The translations under genes were made by a program, and so were the position numbers. A model generated the notes under the pieces. The model was not told where the DNA came from and searched no databases. It was given only the letters and a program-made list of their open reading frames with translations. Positions 25,313 to 32,828 of a stretch of DNA of 64,000 bases are shown here, in pieces. Each line of letters starts with the position of its first letter. Within the stretch, counting starts at the first letter, position 1. The stretch is from positions 62,001 through 126,000 of the forward strand of contig CAVVCY010000002.1 of NCBI GenBank assembly GCA_963746905.1, written 5' to 3'. The DNA is from JALYNX01 sp963746905. Its GTDB lineage: Bacteria; Actinomycetota; Acidimicrobiia; Spongiisociales; ZC4RG35.

Positions 25313-26211
25313 GTCGGGGTCACTGCCTCGGCCTCGATCCAGGTCTGGTCCTCCTGCTTGGTGATCACGATGAAGATCGCCACCAGGATCAGCAACGCAC
25401 CAGCCCAAGCAGCCAGGGTTAGCCGCTCGCCAAGCACCACCCATGCAGTCGCCACCCCGAAAGCGGGCTCTGCGGCGAGCACCACGGCGGTTGTGCTCGC
25501 CCCGACGATGGTCTGCGCCCAGATCTGGAGGATGAACGCTCCGACGCTCACTCCAAAGGCGGTGAGGGCCAAGGCTCCCCAAACCGATTGGGGTGGTAGT
25601 CCCGGGCTTTCCAGGGCGTAGGAGAGCGGGAACGCCAGGGCTGCCGCCACGGCCAATTGCGCGGTGGTGAAAGGGACCACCGGATGGTGCCGGGCGAATC
25701 GGGAGACCGCGAGGATGTAGCAGGCGAAGGCGAATGCACATCCCAGGGTGAGCAGGTCGCCTCGCTTGAAGTCGAGGTCGTTGGTCCCGGTCAGCAGCAC
25801 CAGCCCGGCGAAGGAGAGTGCCGCCGCGCCGCTGATCCACCAGCCCGGGGCCGTTCGGGCGAGAAGCGAGGCGAGCAACGGGGTGATCACGACGTAGAGC
25901 CCGGTGATGAGGGCCGAGTTGGCGGCACCGGTGAGAGCCAAACCAGCAGTCTGCAGCGAGTATCCGGCGAAGAGGAAGAAGCCGACAATTGACCCGTGCA
26001 GCCAGATCTTTCTGCCACGGGGGAGGGCGAACAAGGCGAGAGCGAGGGCGCCGAGGGCAAACCGCCACGCGACGAAGGCGATCGGTGGGAAGTCCTCGAT
26101 GGCGGTCTTGATGACTACGAAGGTCGCCCCGTAGACGAAGGCGGCCACCAGTAGGGCGAGCACAGCCCGGCTTCTGTCGGATCTGAACACGGGGCGGGAC
26201 GATAGGGCCAT
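25306..26211 (-). CDS. EamA/DMT-superfamily transporter
   Basis: A 301-aa membrane protein with ten predicted helices in two EamA repeats (around residues 18-140 and 155-290). The typical first-repeat segment reads FVYGATFVVIKTAIEDFPPIAFVAWRF, and AAEPAFGVATAWVVLGERL is the second-repeat signature. Members export amino acids, nucleotide-sugar precursors or drugs; the substrate cannot be told. The ATG start at 26211 abuts the 87-bp repeat array, which therefore occupies its promoter region. Confidence 0.85.
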   Translation of the reverse strand: MALSSRPVFRSDRSRAVLALLVAAFVYGATFVVIKTAIEDFPPIAFVAWRFALGALALALFALPRGRKIWLHGSIVGFFLFAGYSLQTAGLALTGAANSALITGLYVVITPLLASLLARTAPGWWISGAAALSFAGLVLLTGTNDLDFKRGDLLTLGCAFAFACYILAVSRFARHHPVVPFTTAQLAVAAALAFPLSYALESPGLPPQSVWGALALTAFGVSVGAFILQIWAQTIVGASTTAVVLAAEPAFGVATAWVVLGERLTLAAWAGALLILVAIFIVITKQEDQTWIEAEAVTPTH

Positions 26212-26646
26212 GTTTCCTCCCCCAGGAGCGGAGCGACGTTGGGGGAGGTGTCACCGTAGGTGACGGAGGGGGCGCCTCCGACGCGTGGCGTTTCACCCGT
26301 TTCCTCCCCCAGGAGCGGAGCGACGTTGGGGGAGGTGTCACCGTAGGTGACGGAGGGGGCGCCTCCGACGCGTGGCGTTTCACCCGTTTCCTCCCCCAGG
26401 AGCGGAGCGACGTTGGGGGAGGTGTCACCGAAGGTGACGGAGGGGGCGCCTCCGACGCGTGGCGTTTCACCCGTTTCCTCCCCCAGGAGCGGAGCGACGT
26501 TGGGGGAGGTGTCACCGAAGGTGACGGAGGGGGCGCCTCCGACGCGTGGCGTTTCACCCGTTTCCTCCCCCAGGAGCGGAGCGACGTTGGGGGAGGTGTC
26601 ACCGAAGGTGACGGAGGGGGCGCTCCGACGCGTGGCGTTTCACCCG
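26212..26646. repeat. Five-unit tandem array of an 87-bp repeat rich in hairpins
   Basis: Units begin at 26212, 26299, 26386, 26473 and 26560 and run GTTTCCTCCCCCAGG... to ...GTTTCACCC; the last unit lacks one C (86 bp). Units 1-2 have GTA and units 3-5 GAA in the small loop; otherwise they look identical. Each unit can fold CCTCCCCCA/TGGGGGAGG (9 bp), GTCACC/GGTGAC (6 bp, 3-nt loop) and GGAGG/CCTCC hairpins. Because 87 is divisible by 3, artificial open frames run through it on both strands. There are no unique spacers, so it is not CRISPR. It fills the 450 bp between the divergent EamA and nth genes. Confidence 0.95.
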
Positions 26647-26659
26647 TACTCTTTCCCCC

Positions 26660-27352
26660 ATGCCAGGTGTCAGAGCCGACGGGAGCACCCCAACCGCACA
26701 GGAGCGGGGCAAGGCCCGTGCTGTCCTCAATCGGCTCGTCAGGCGTTATCCGACGATCCGGACGGCTCTCGACTACGACAACGCCTTCCGCCTCCTGGTA
26801 GTGACGGTCCTGTCGGCACAGACCACGGACGACAACGTCAACAAAGTTGCGCCGGTCCTCTTCGAGCGATATCCGACGCCGGCCGACCTTGCCGAGGCCA
26901 ACCCCGAGGACGTGGAGCAGATCGTCTACTCGACGGGGTTCTTTCGCCAGAAGACGAAGTCCGTCATCCGCCTGGCCCAGGCCATCGAGGAGATGTTTGG
27001 CGGCGAGGTCCCGGAGACACTTGATGATTTGGTGAAGCTCCCCGGGGTGGGCCGGAAGACCGCCAGCGTGGTTCTTGCCGAAATGTGGGATGTCCCAGCG
27101 ATTGCGGTCGACACCCATGTGAGGCGGGTCTCCAGACGCCTCGGGCTGACTGCCGAGTCCGATCCCAAGAAGATCGAGCCGGATCTCAAGGCCCTGTTCC
27201 CAACCGAGACCTGGTCCGGGATCTCGATGCGGATCATCCAGTTCGGACGTGACGTCTGTGACGCCCGGCGTCCCCTATGTGGCCAGTGCGAGTTGTTCTC
27301 GCTTTGCGAGTGGCCGGATCGGATCGCGGTGGCCGCCAGGGCCTCCAGGTGA
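26660..27352 (+). CDS. nth: Endonuclease III (Nth), base-excision repair DNA glycosylase/AP lyase
   Basis: A 230-aa HhH-GPD glycosylase that removes oxidised pyrimidines. The helix-hairpin-helix motif LVKLPGVGRKTASVVLAE is followed by VDTHVRRVSRRLG, containing the catalytic Asp, with the Schiff-base Lys in the hairpin. The C-terminal 4Fe-4S cluster motif CDARRPLCGQCELFSLC fits C-x6-C-x2-C-x5-C. ATG 26660 lies 13 bp beyond the tandem repeat. The stop overlaps the next GTG start. Confidence 0.95.
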   Translation: MPGVRADGSTPTAQERGKARAVLNRLVRRYPTIRTALDYDNAFRLLVVTVLSAQTTDDNVNKVAPVLFERYPTPADLAEANPEDVEQIVYSTGFFRQKTKSVIRLAQAIEEMFGGEVPETLDDLVKLPGVGRKTASVVLAEMWDVPAIAVDTHVRRVSRRLGLTAESDPKKIEPDLKALFPTETWSGISMRIIQFGRDVCDARRPLCGQCELFSLCEWPDRIAVAARASR

Positions 27353-28653
27353 CCACCCGGCAGCTGGATCGATCCATCTTCCGGTTGGCGATCCCCGCAC
27401 TGGGGGCCCTCGCCATCGACCCTCTGCTCACACTGGTCGACACCGCCTTCGTGGCACGGCTCGGTGTTCCCCAATTGGCCGCACTCGGGGTCGACACGGC
27501 CATCCTCGGATTCGCCTTCTTCGGCTTCAACTTCCTGGCATATGCGACCACTCCTCTGGTTGCCCAGGCCTTGGGGAGGGGCGACAGCGCAATGGCCAGG
27601 CGATGGGTGGGCGACGCCCTGTTGCTGGCAGTGATCCTGGGTGTAGCTGCCACGATCGTCATCGAGTTGTTGGCGCCATGGATCGTCGGGGTCATGGGTG
27701 CCACCGGGGAGGTCGTTGGCCCGGCCATCGCCTACCTCCAGATCAGGGTCCTTGCTGCCCCGGCGGTCCTAATCGTGGTCGCCGGGCATGGTGCCTTCCG
27801 TGGTCATCAGGACACCCGAACTCCTTTGATCGTGGCCCTCGGCGTCAATGGCATCAATCTCGTCCTTGCCCCGATCTTCATCTTCGCCCTCTCCCTCGGC
27901 GTGGAGGGCGCGGCAATGGCCACTGTGATCGCCCAGGTGGTTGGGGCGATCTGGTTTCTCCGCTTGATCAAGAGACGCCGGCTCGCCGACCGCCCCCGGG
28001 GCTTCCGCGAGTCGGTGCCCACCCTCCTCACTCTCGGCAAGAGCGGTGCTCTGATCACGCTCCGAACCGGCGTCCTCCTCCTTGCCTTCACGGTGGCTGC
28101 CTCGGCGGCCACGAGGATCGGTGCGGAGTCGATCGCGGCCCATCAGGTCGTGCTTCAGGTGTGGCTGATTGCAGCCATGATCGCCGACTCCCTGGCGATC
28201 GCCGGCCAGGCGATGGTGGGCGCTTCCGCTGGGTCCGGCGATCGGGAGGGGGTTGATGAGATCAGCCGTCGGCTTCTCTTCTGGGGCGCTGCGGTGGGAC
28301 TCGTCATGACTGGCGCCCTTCTGGTTGGGGCCCCGGTGTTGAAGCCCCTGGTGAACTCCGTCGAGGTTGCGGCATTGGTGCTTGCCACGATCCCGGTCGT
28401 GGCTTGGATGATGCCGGTGGCGGCTCCCTTGTTCGTCGCCGACGGAATCTTCTTTGGGCTCCTCGCACTCTGGTCGATCGTGGCCTCGACCGCGACCGGC
28501 GCGGTGCTGGCAATTGTCTTGATCACGCTGACCCCTATGGGCGACACGTTGGCCGGGATCTGGTGGGCGATCGCGGCGATGCTGGTCGCCCGGTCGCTGG
28601 TGTTCGTATTCGCCTACCGGAGAGCGGTGTCCGTGGTGGCTGTCAGATCCTGA
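27349..28653 (+). CDS. MATE-family multidrug efflux transporter
   Basis: A 434-aa transporter with twelve hydrophobic segments in two pseudo-repeats; these proteins exchange Na+ or H+ for cationic drugs. It starts (GTG 27349, overlapping the nth stop) with TTRQLDRSIFRLAIPALGALAIDPLLTLVDTAFVARLG, the typical MATE N-terminal helix with its VDTAFVGRLG-like motif. Later come GAFRGHQDTRTPL and IAAHQVVLQVW. It resembles the DinF branch. The 3' end overlaps the convergent MFS gene by 40 bp. Confidence 0.9.
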   Translation: MTTRQLDRSIFRLAIPALGALAIDPLLTLVDTAFVARLGVPQLAALGVDTAILGFAFFGFNFLAYATTPLVAQALGRGDSAMARRWVGDALLLAVILGVAATIVIELLAPWIVGVMGATGEVVGPAIAYLQIRVLAAPAVLIVVAGHGAFRGHQDTRTPLIVALGVNGINLVLAPIFIFALSLGVEGAAMATVIAQVVGAIWFLRLIKRRRLADRPRGFRESVPTLLTLGKSGALITLRTGVLLLAFTVAASAATRIGAESIAAHQVVLQVWLIAAMIADSLAIAGQAMVGASAGSGDREGVDEISRRLLFWGAAVGLVMTGALLVGAPVLKPLVNSVEVAALVLATIPVVAWMMPVAAPLFVADGIFFGLLALWSIVASTATGAVLAIVLITLTPMGDTLAGIWWAIAAMLVARSLVFVFAYRRAVSVVAVRS

Positions 28654-29864
28654 CCTCGGGTCTCGGGGAGGAAGAATGTGAGCAGCGCTGCGATCGCCAT
28701 GCCGATCCCAAGGATGGTCACTGTCTCCGACACGCCGAACATATCGATAGTGAACACACCGAGGATGAGCCCCAACGCCGAACCGGCCAGCCCGAAGTCG
28801 GCTGAAGCGGTGGTGGCGCTCGCCCGTAGCCCGGTCGGGAACAACTCGGCGCGATGGCTTCCGCCGGCGGGGACGAAGGCGAATGTTCCAAACGAGGAAA
28901 CCATGACCGCAAGCACGATCAGCGGAACTGACACCGTCCAATACAGGAGGAGACCGCCCCCTAAGGCCATGAGAAGGCTGAGGATCGAGGTCGTGCGACG
29001 ACCCCAGGCATCGGCGAGGTGCCCGCCAACAAAGAAGCCGACGCCACCCAGCGTGCCGCCGAGGAGGAGGATCAGGACCGTGTCGCCGGTGCTTAGGCCC
29101 ACCTGCTCGATCAGGCGCTCGGTGGAGAAGGCGATTCCGACCGCTGAGAACGCCGACGCCAGGAACCCGACGGTCGCCACCACCCAGAAACGGCGAGCCC
29201 AAGGGCCGGTGGCCAGGTCACGCCAGTGCCCGTCGGTTTCACGGTTCTCGGTGAAGACACGGCTTTCGGGAACGTTGCGAATCAAGAATGGGATGACCAG
29301 TGCTCCAACCCCGATCAGGAGGTGGGGGATTCGCCAGCTCTGGCCCCCGCCATCTGCGAGCGGCAAAGTGATCAGGGCGAGACCGCTTCCGAACGAGACC
29401 GCTGCGCCGTAGAAGGCTATGGAGTAGGCCCGGATCGAGACGCTTACCTGCTCGGCGAGGAGGACCACGGCGAGTCCGGACATCGCCGCGGTTCCCGTGC
29501 GGAGGACGGCCTGGGCGACCCCGAACTGCCACGCCTCGAAGGCCAACCCGCCTGCTGTCCCTCCGATGATCACCAATGTCATGGCGAGGATCAGCGGTCG
29601 TCGCCGGCCACGATGATCGCCGAGCCAGCCGAGGGGGAGGGCGGCAAAGGCAGCGAGACGAGCCAGGCCGAGGAGCAGGCTCATCTGCCCTTCGGTCAAT
29701 CCGAGCCCGGCCCGGGTGAAGGGCAGGGTGTTGGCAGCCTGAGCCTGGGCGAAACCCTGGACCAGTCCCGCCGCCCACATGATGAGGACGATTCGGCGGT
29801 CGGTCTTGGAGAAGCGGCCAACCGGCAGGAGGGGGTCGAGGAGGCGGCGAGTCCACGCGGGCAC
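28614..29864 (-). CDS. Major facilitator superfamily transporter
   Basis: A 416-aa protein with about twelve hydrophobic helices. The A-like motif between helices 2 and 3 reads PLGWLGDHRGRRRPLI, and an equivalent, GGHLADAWGRRTTSIL, lies in the second half; both are MFS hallmarks. FVPAGGSHRAELFPTGLRASA recalls the sugar/metabolite:H+ symporter branch, but the substrate is unknown. GTG 29864 is preferred over the longer frame to 29933, which would run into the divergent ccdA promoter region. It overlaps the MATE gene end. Confidence 0.85.
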   Translation of the reverse strand: MPAWTRRLLDPLLPVGRFSKTDRRIVLIMWAAGLVQGFAQAQAANTLPFTRAGLGLTEGQMSLLLGLARLAAFAALPLGWLGDHRGRRRPLILAMTLVIIGGTAGGLAFEAWQFGVAQAVLRTGTAAMSGLAVVLLAEQVSVSIRAYSIAFYGAAVSFGSGLALITLPLADGGGQSWRIPHLLIGVGALVIPFLIRNVPESRVFTENRETDGHWRDLATGPWARRFWVVATVGFLASAFSAVGIAFSTERLIEQVGLSTGDTVLILLLGGTLGGVGFFVGGHLADAWGRRTTSILSLLMALGGGLLLYWTVSVPLIVLAVMVSSFGTFAFVPAGGSHRAELFPTGLRASATTASADFGLAGSALGLILGVFTIDMFGVSETVTILGIGMAIAALLTFFLPETRGQDLTATTDTALR

Positions 29865-29905
29865 GGTGCGAGCGTAGGGAGGATGGGCGTGGGAACATCG
29901 CGGGA

Positions 29906-30676
29906 GTGTTCGTGAACATCGAGTCGTCCACATTTCTTGTTCAGTGCCTGGTCGCGTTCGGTGCCGGGGTCATCTCATTTGTGTCACCCTGTGTCCTTCC
30001 CCTGCTCCCGGGCTACCTCTCGATGATGTCCGGCTATTCGGCTGCGCAGATCGAGGCCGGTGACGTCTCGACTCGGCGGCTGACCGGCGTGATCCTCCAA
30101 TTCATCGCCGGTTTCACCCTGGTATTCGCCGCATTGGGAGCGGCCGCAAGCGGGCTCGGCCAATTCCTGGTTCGCAATATGAATGCCCTCACCCGGATCG
30201 CCGGCCTGGTGATCATCGGATTCGGGGTCCTCATGGTTGTGATGGCTGCCTCGAATCGCAGCTTCCTCGGGCCACTGGAGCGGGACCTTCGCCCCGAGGT
30301 GAAACCGTCGCGTCTGGGACGGTGGGCGCCACCGGTGATGGGCGCCGCATTCGCATTCGGCTGGTCGCCCTGCATCGGCCCGGTGCTCACAGTGATCCTG
30401 GCCACAGCGGCGACCCAGGACACGTTGGTGCGTGGGATCATCCTGCTGGTGGCCTACTCGCTCGGTCTGGGCATCCCGTTTCTGTTGGCCGGCCTCGGGC
30501 TGTTCAAGATATTCGGACGGCTCAAGCCGTATCTGCGCCCGATCAACATCGCATCTGGTCTGCTTCTGGTGGGGTTCGGGGTGATCATGGTGACCGGGTC
30601 TCTGGGGAGAATCGCCACCTGGTTCACCGAGATCTTCGTCGCGATCCCGTTTCTTCGAGACCTGGCGACCGTGTGA
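29906..30676 (+). CDS. ccdA: CcdA/DsbD-like thiol-disulfide membrane transporter
   Basis: A six-helix membrane protein that carries reducing power across the membrane, usually for cytochrome c maturation or extracellular thioredoxin-like proteins. Two conserved cysteines sit in ISFVSPCVLPLLPGYLS (helix 1) and FGWSPCIGPVLTVILA (helix 4), the redox pair of CcdA. It is 256 aa from GTG 29906; GTG 29912 is an alternative with better spacing to GGGAG. No cytochrome c or resA gene lies nearby. The stop overlaps the ygfZ ATG as TGATG. Confidence 0.88.
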   Translation: MFVNIESSTFLVQCLVAFGAGVISFVSPCVLPLLPGYLSMMSGYSAAQIEAGDVSTRRLTGVILQFIAGFTLVFAALGAAASGLGQFLVRNMNALTRIAGLVIIGFGVLMVVMAASNRSFLGPLERDLRPEVKPSRLGRWAPPVMGAAFAFGWSPCIGPVLTVILATAATQDTLVRGIILLVAYSLGLGIPFLLAGLGLFKIFGRLKPYLRPINIASGLLLVGFGVIMVTGSLGRIATWFTEIFVAIPFLRDLATV

Positions 30677-31477
30677 TGGACGCCCTGCTCGCGTCCGCGG
30701 TACCCGACCTGGTCTGGTTCAAGGGTTCAGATGTCGTCAAGTTCCTCAACGACCTGCTCTCCCAGGAGATCGCGGAGATGGCGCCTGGTGAGGTGAGACG
30801 CTCGATGCTGCTCAATCCACAGGGGCGGATCGACTATCTGCTCTGGGTGTTGCGGGGCGAGGACGAAGTCGGTCTGGTCACTGACCACGGGCAGGGCGCC
30901 GACCTGGCGGCAACGCTCAGTCGTTATCGGATCCGGGTCGCCGTCGAGATCGAGGTCTCGGAAGCCCCCGCCTGGCTCGTCGTCGGGCCCTACTCGGATC
31001 AGGTCGGGCATTGGTCGGGGGGCGGTGGCGACTTGGTCGCAGACATCTCGTGGTCCGGGGTGCCCCGGTTCCTGGTCGTCGGGGAGCGGCCTGACCTGAG
31101 CCCCATCGAGGACGATGCGCTGGAGCAGCTTCGTATCGAGTCGGCAGAGCCGACTGGTCGGCGTCGACACGTCCAGCTCCACGATTCCCCAGGAGACCGG
31201 GTTGGTGCCGGTCACAGTCGACCTCGAGAAAGGATGTTTCCTCGGCCAGGAGCTGGTGGGGCGGATCCATCGACGTGGCCACGTAAACAAGCAGCTGCGG
31301 GTTCTCGAGTTCCAGAGTGGGACAGCTGAGGCAGGGGCGGAGGTCATCAAAGGCGAGCTCACGGTGGGAACACTGACCTCGGTCTCGGGATCGGTTGGCC
31401 TGGCCACGCTTCGCCGCGAGGTTGAGCCGGGGGAGAAGGTGACGGTGGGTGGGTTGGAGGCCGTGGTCGCCCGCTGA
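30676..31477 (+). CDS. ygfZ: YgfZ/GcvT-family folate-binding protein, frameshifted
   Basis: YgfZ-type proteins use folate in Fe-S cluster maintenance and tRNA modification. The N-terminal part (LLASAVPDLVWFKGSDVVKFLNDLLSQEI) reads from ATG 30676. The C-terminal part, with the signature EKGCFLGQELVGRIHRRG, reads in the next frame to 31477. The switch lies near 31150, between IESAEP and LVGVDTSSSTIPQE; one extra base, or two missing ones, explains it. Total length (~266 aa) is normal for actinobacterial homologues. Frameshifts of the same kind occur in essential genes nearby, so sequence error is likely. Confidence 0.82.
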
Positions 31478-31516
31478 GCGATTGCCCCCTCGCCCAGCGA
31501 ACCAAGTGAGCATTTC

Positions 31517-31549
31517 TCCTCCCAGTGAACGAAGTGAGAGTTGGGGGGA
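31517..31549. repeat. Hairpin of the dispersed CTCCC...GGGAG family
   Basis: TCCTCCCA (31517-31524) can pair with TGGGGGGA (31542-31549), one G-T wobble, around a 17-base loop containing GAACGAAGTGAG. The arms match those of the 87-bp repeat hairpin, but the loop differs. It lies in the 114-bp gap between ygfZ and tRNA-Leu; a related GCGAACCAAGTGAGC sequence precedes it at about 31499. Confidence 0.5.
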
Positions 31550-31591
31550 ACGCCGGCGAAGCGGGAGGGGGGCGACGCCGCGGTTTCAGTG

Positions 31592-31676
31592 TGCCGGAGG
31601 CGGGATTCGAACCCGCACGGGGTTTCCCCCAATGGTGTTTGAGACCATCATGTCTACCAGGTTTCATCACTCCGGC
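31592..31676 (-). tRNA. tRNA-Leu (anticodon CAA)
   Basis: On the minus strand the acceptor GCCGGAG pairs with CTCCGGC. The D arm (ATG...CAT), anticodon stem ATGGT/ACCAT with loop CTCAAAC, a long class-II variable arm (TGGGG-GAAA-CCCCG) and T arm GCGGG-TTCGAAT-CCCGC are all present. The anticodon is CAA, reading UUG, and the long variable arm agrees with leucine. The discriminator is A and CCA is not encoded. It ends next to the LAGLIDADG gene on the same strand. Confidence 0.96.
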
Positions 31677-31695
31677 GTTGACCCCAACTTACCGG

Positions 31696-32472
31696 TCACC
31701 GTTTCGGTCCGACGAACGTGTCGAGGAAGGCAACATCTTCCCGACGAGCAATCGAGACGTCACGTGGCGTGGTCTGCGTCCAGTGCACTCCCAGCAGGTC
31801 GAGGGCGTCGGTGAAGACCCCCAGGATGTCAGTGGAGGCGTTGGTGAACATATAGCGTGGATACCGGTAACGCCGCGGACCGGAGCGAAGCACCCTGGTG
31901 ACCTCGTTGATATGCCGGCTGCCGTCAGAGTGGATGAGGCCACGGACGAGGGGCTTCGGGTGAGCAGCAACGATCGCCTCTTGCCACGGTTCAAGCCGGA
32001 TCTGCCGTTCATGTTTGCGCCCGGGTCCGTGTTGAGGGAACGCGCACGTCCAGTGCTTCCAGTATGCATTGACATCGACACATCCCTCCCGTCGAGCAAA
32101 GCCCACTCTCTCGAAGCCCCGCACGATGACCATATGACTGGCTATCTCATCGATGATCTCGGGGTAACGCAGATCGCAGGTGACCCGAAGCTGATAGACG
32201 TTCTTAGGCGCGTGCCGGATCCAGCCGTCGCCGAGATACACGCCGAGGAGATAGGCATATGCCTCCTCGTCGACCCATCCTCCATCGCAACGAAAACATG
32301 TGGCCCTCGGGCCGGACCCGGTGGGCGTGCGTCCCCAACTGCCTGCTTGCCGGCCGAGTCTCCAGGTCTTGATCGTCCCACGTGGAATCTCGAGTCGTCG
32401 ACCGACCTCGCAGTCGTTGATCCCGTCCTCGATTAGGCGGACTGCCTGGCGGTACTCCTCTTGCGATCTCAT
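31696..32472 (-). CDS. Free-standing HTH plus LAGLIDADG-domain protein (homing-endonuclease-like)
   Basis: A 258-aa protein. Residues ~1-45 (MRSQEEYRQAVRLIEDGIND, then RRLEIPRGTIKTWRLG) look like a resolvase-type helix-turn-helix. Two LAGLIDADG motifs follow: AYLLGVYLGDG at ~74-83 and LVRGLIHSDG at ~175-184, each with the acidic residue that binds the catalytic metal. A CxxC pair (CFRC) lies between. Such genes occur as mobile homing endonucleases or as domesticated regulators related in fold to WhiA; I cannot tell which. ATG 32472 is chosen over the open frame to 32535. It lies 20 bp from the tRNA-Leu 5' end and is transcribed toward it. Confidence 0.78.
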   Translation of the reverse strand: MRSQEEYRQAVRLIEDGINDCEVGRRLEIPRGTIKTWRLGRQAGSWGRTPTGSGPRATCFRCDGGWVDEEAYAYLLGVYLGDGWIRHAPKNVYQLRVTCDLRYPEIIDEIASHMVIVRGFERVGFARREGCVDVNAYWKHWTCAFPQHGPGRKHERQIRLEPWQEAIVAAHPKPLVRGLIHSDGSRHINEVTRVLRSGPRRYRYPRYMFTNASTDILGVFTDALDLLGVHWTQTTPRDVSIARREDVAFLDTFVGPKR

Positions 32473-32524
32473 GAATTCGAACCTGATCCGATCGTATCGG
32501 TCGGCTGTGACAAGAATCCTTAGG

Positions 32525-32803
32525 GTGAAGCGCATCCACCGTCAGGTCTTTCGACTCAACGACCGCATCGAGGCCTTCAGACGTCGAGGCCCGACAGGTC
32601 GCCGCCGAGTTGGACTATCACCGGGCGATCAACGACGACGCGCAGCGGGACGCCGTCGGTTGGCAACTACATCGACCGCGAGGAAGCAGGGCTGACCGCG
32701 GGCGACGTCCGTCGCTTCGAGCAGACCCTGGCCGATCTCGACGACGAAGCGTGCTCGTCTCGCAGCGAAGCGAGACGACCTGCTGGCACGACTGCCCGAC
32801 TGA
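32525..32803 (+). CDS. Small charged helical protein, broken by three one-base insertions
   Basis: No intact frame exists here, but joining three frames gives a coherent ~91-aa protein: from GTG 32525 VKRIHRQVFRLNDRIEAF, then DVEARQVAAELDYHRAINDD, then NYIDREEAGLTAGDVRRFEQ, then RARLAAKRDDLLARLPD and a stop at 32801. Each switch (near 32578, 32660 and 32749) needs one base removed, and the net length stays a multiple of three. It is rich in charged residues and probably coiled. The product is not recognised. It ends 26 bp before polA. The codon-position pattern and clean stop argue that it is or was a real gene. Confidence 0.6.
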
Positions 32804-32828
32804 CACCGGCCGCCGCTACCGTCGACCC

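Noticed and set aside
26212..26646. CRISPR array
   Set aside because: The repeats are contiguous 87-bp units with no unique spacers and no cas genes nearby.
26347..27024. 225-aa repeat protein on the + strand, or 655-aa repeat protein on the - strand (25151-27118)
   Set aside because: The 87-bp period is divisible by three, so frames stay open by chance; both frames run on through nth or the EamA gene in the wrong frame and have no ribosome site.
31525..32436. 303-aa + strand frame over tRNA-Leu and the LAGLIDADG gene
   Set aside because: It runs through a tRNA gene and antisense to a gene with clear motifs; it is a shadow frame.
31592..32803. Integrated mobile island at tRNA-Leu
   Set aside because: No integrase, no duplicated tRNA 3' end and no att-like repeat are visible; only the single LAGLIDADG gene is suggestive.
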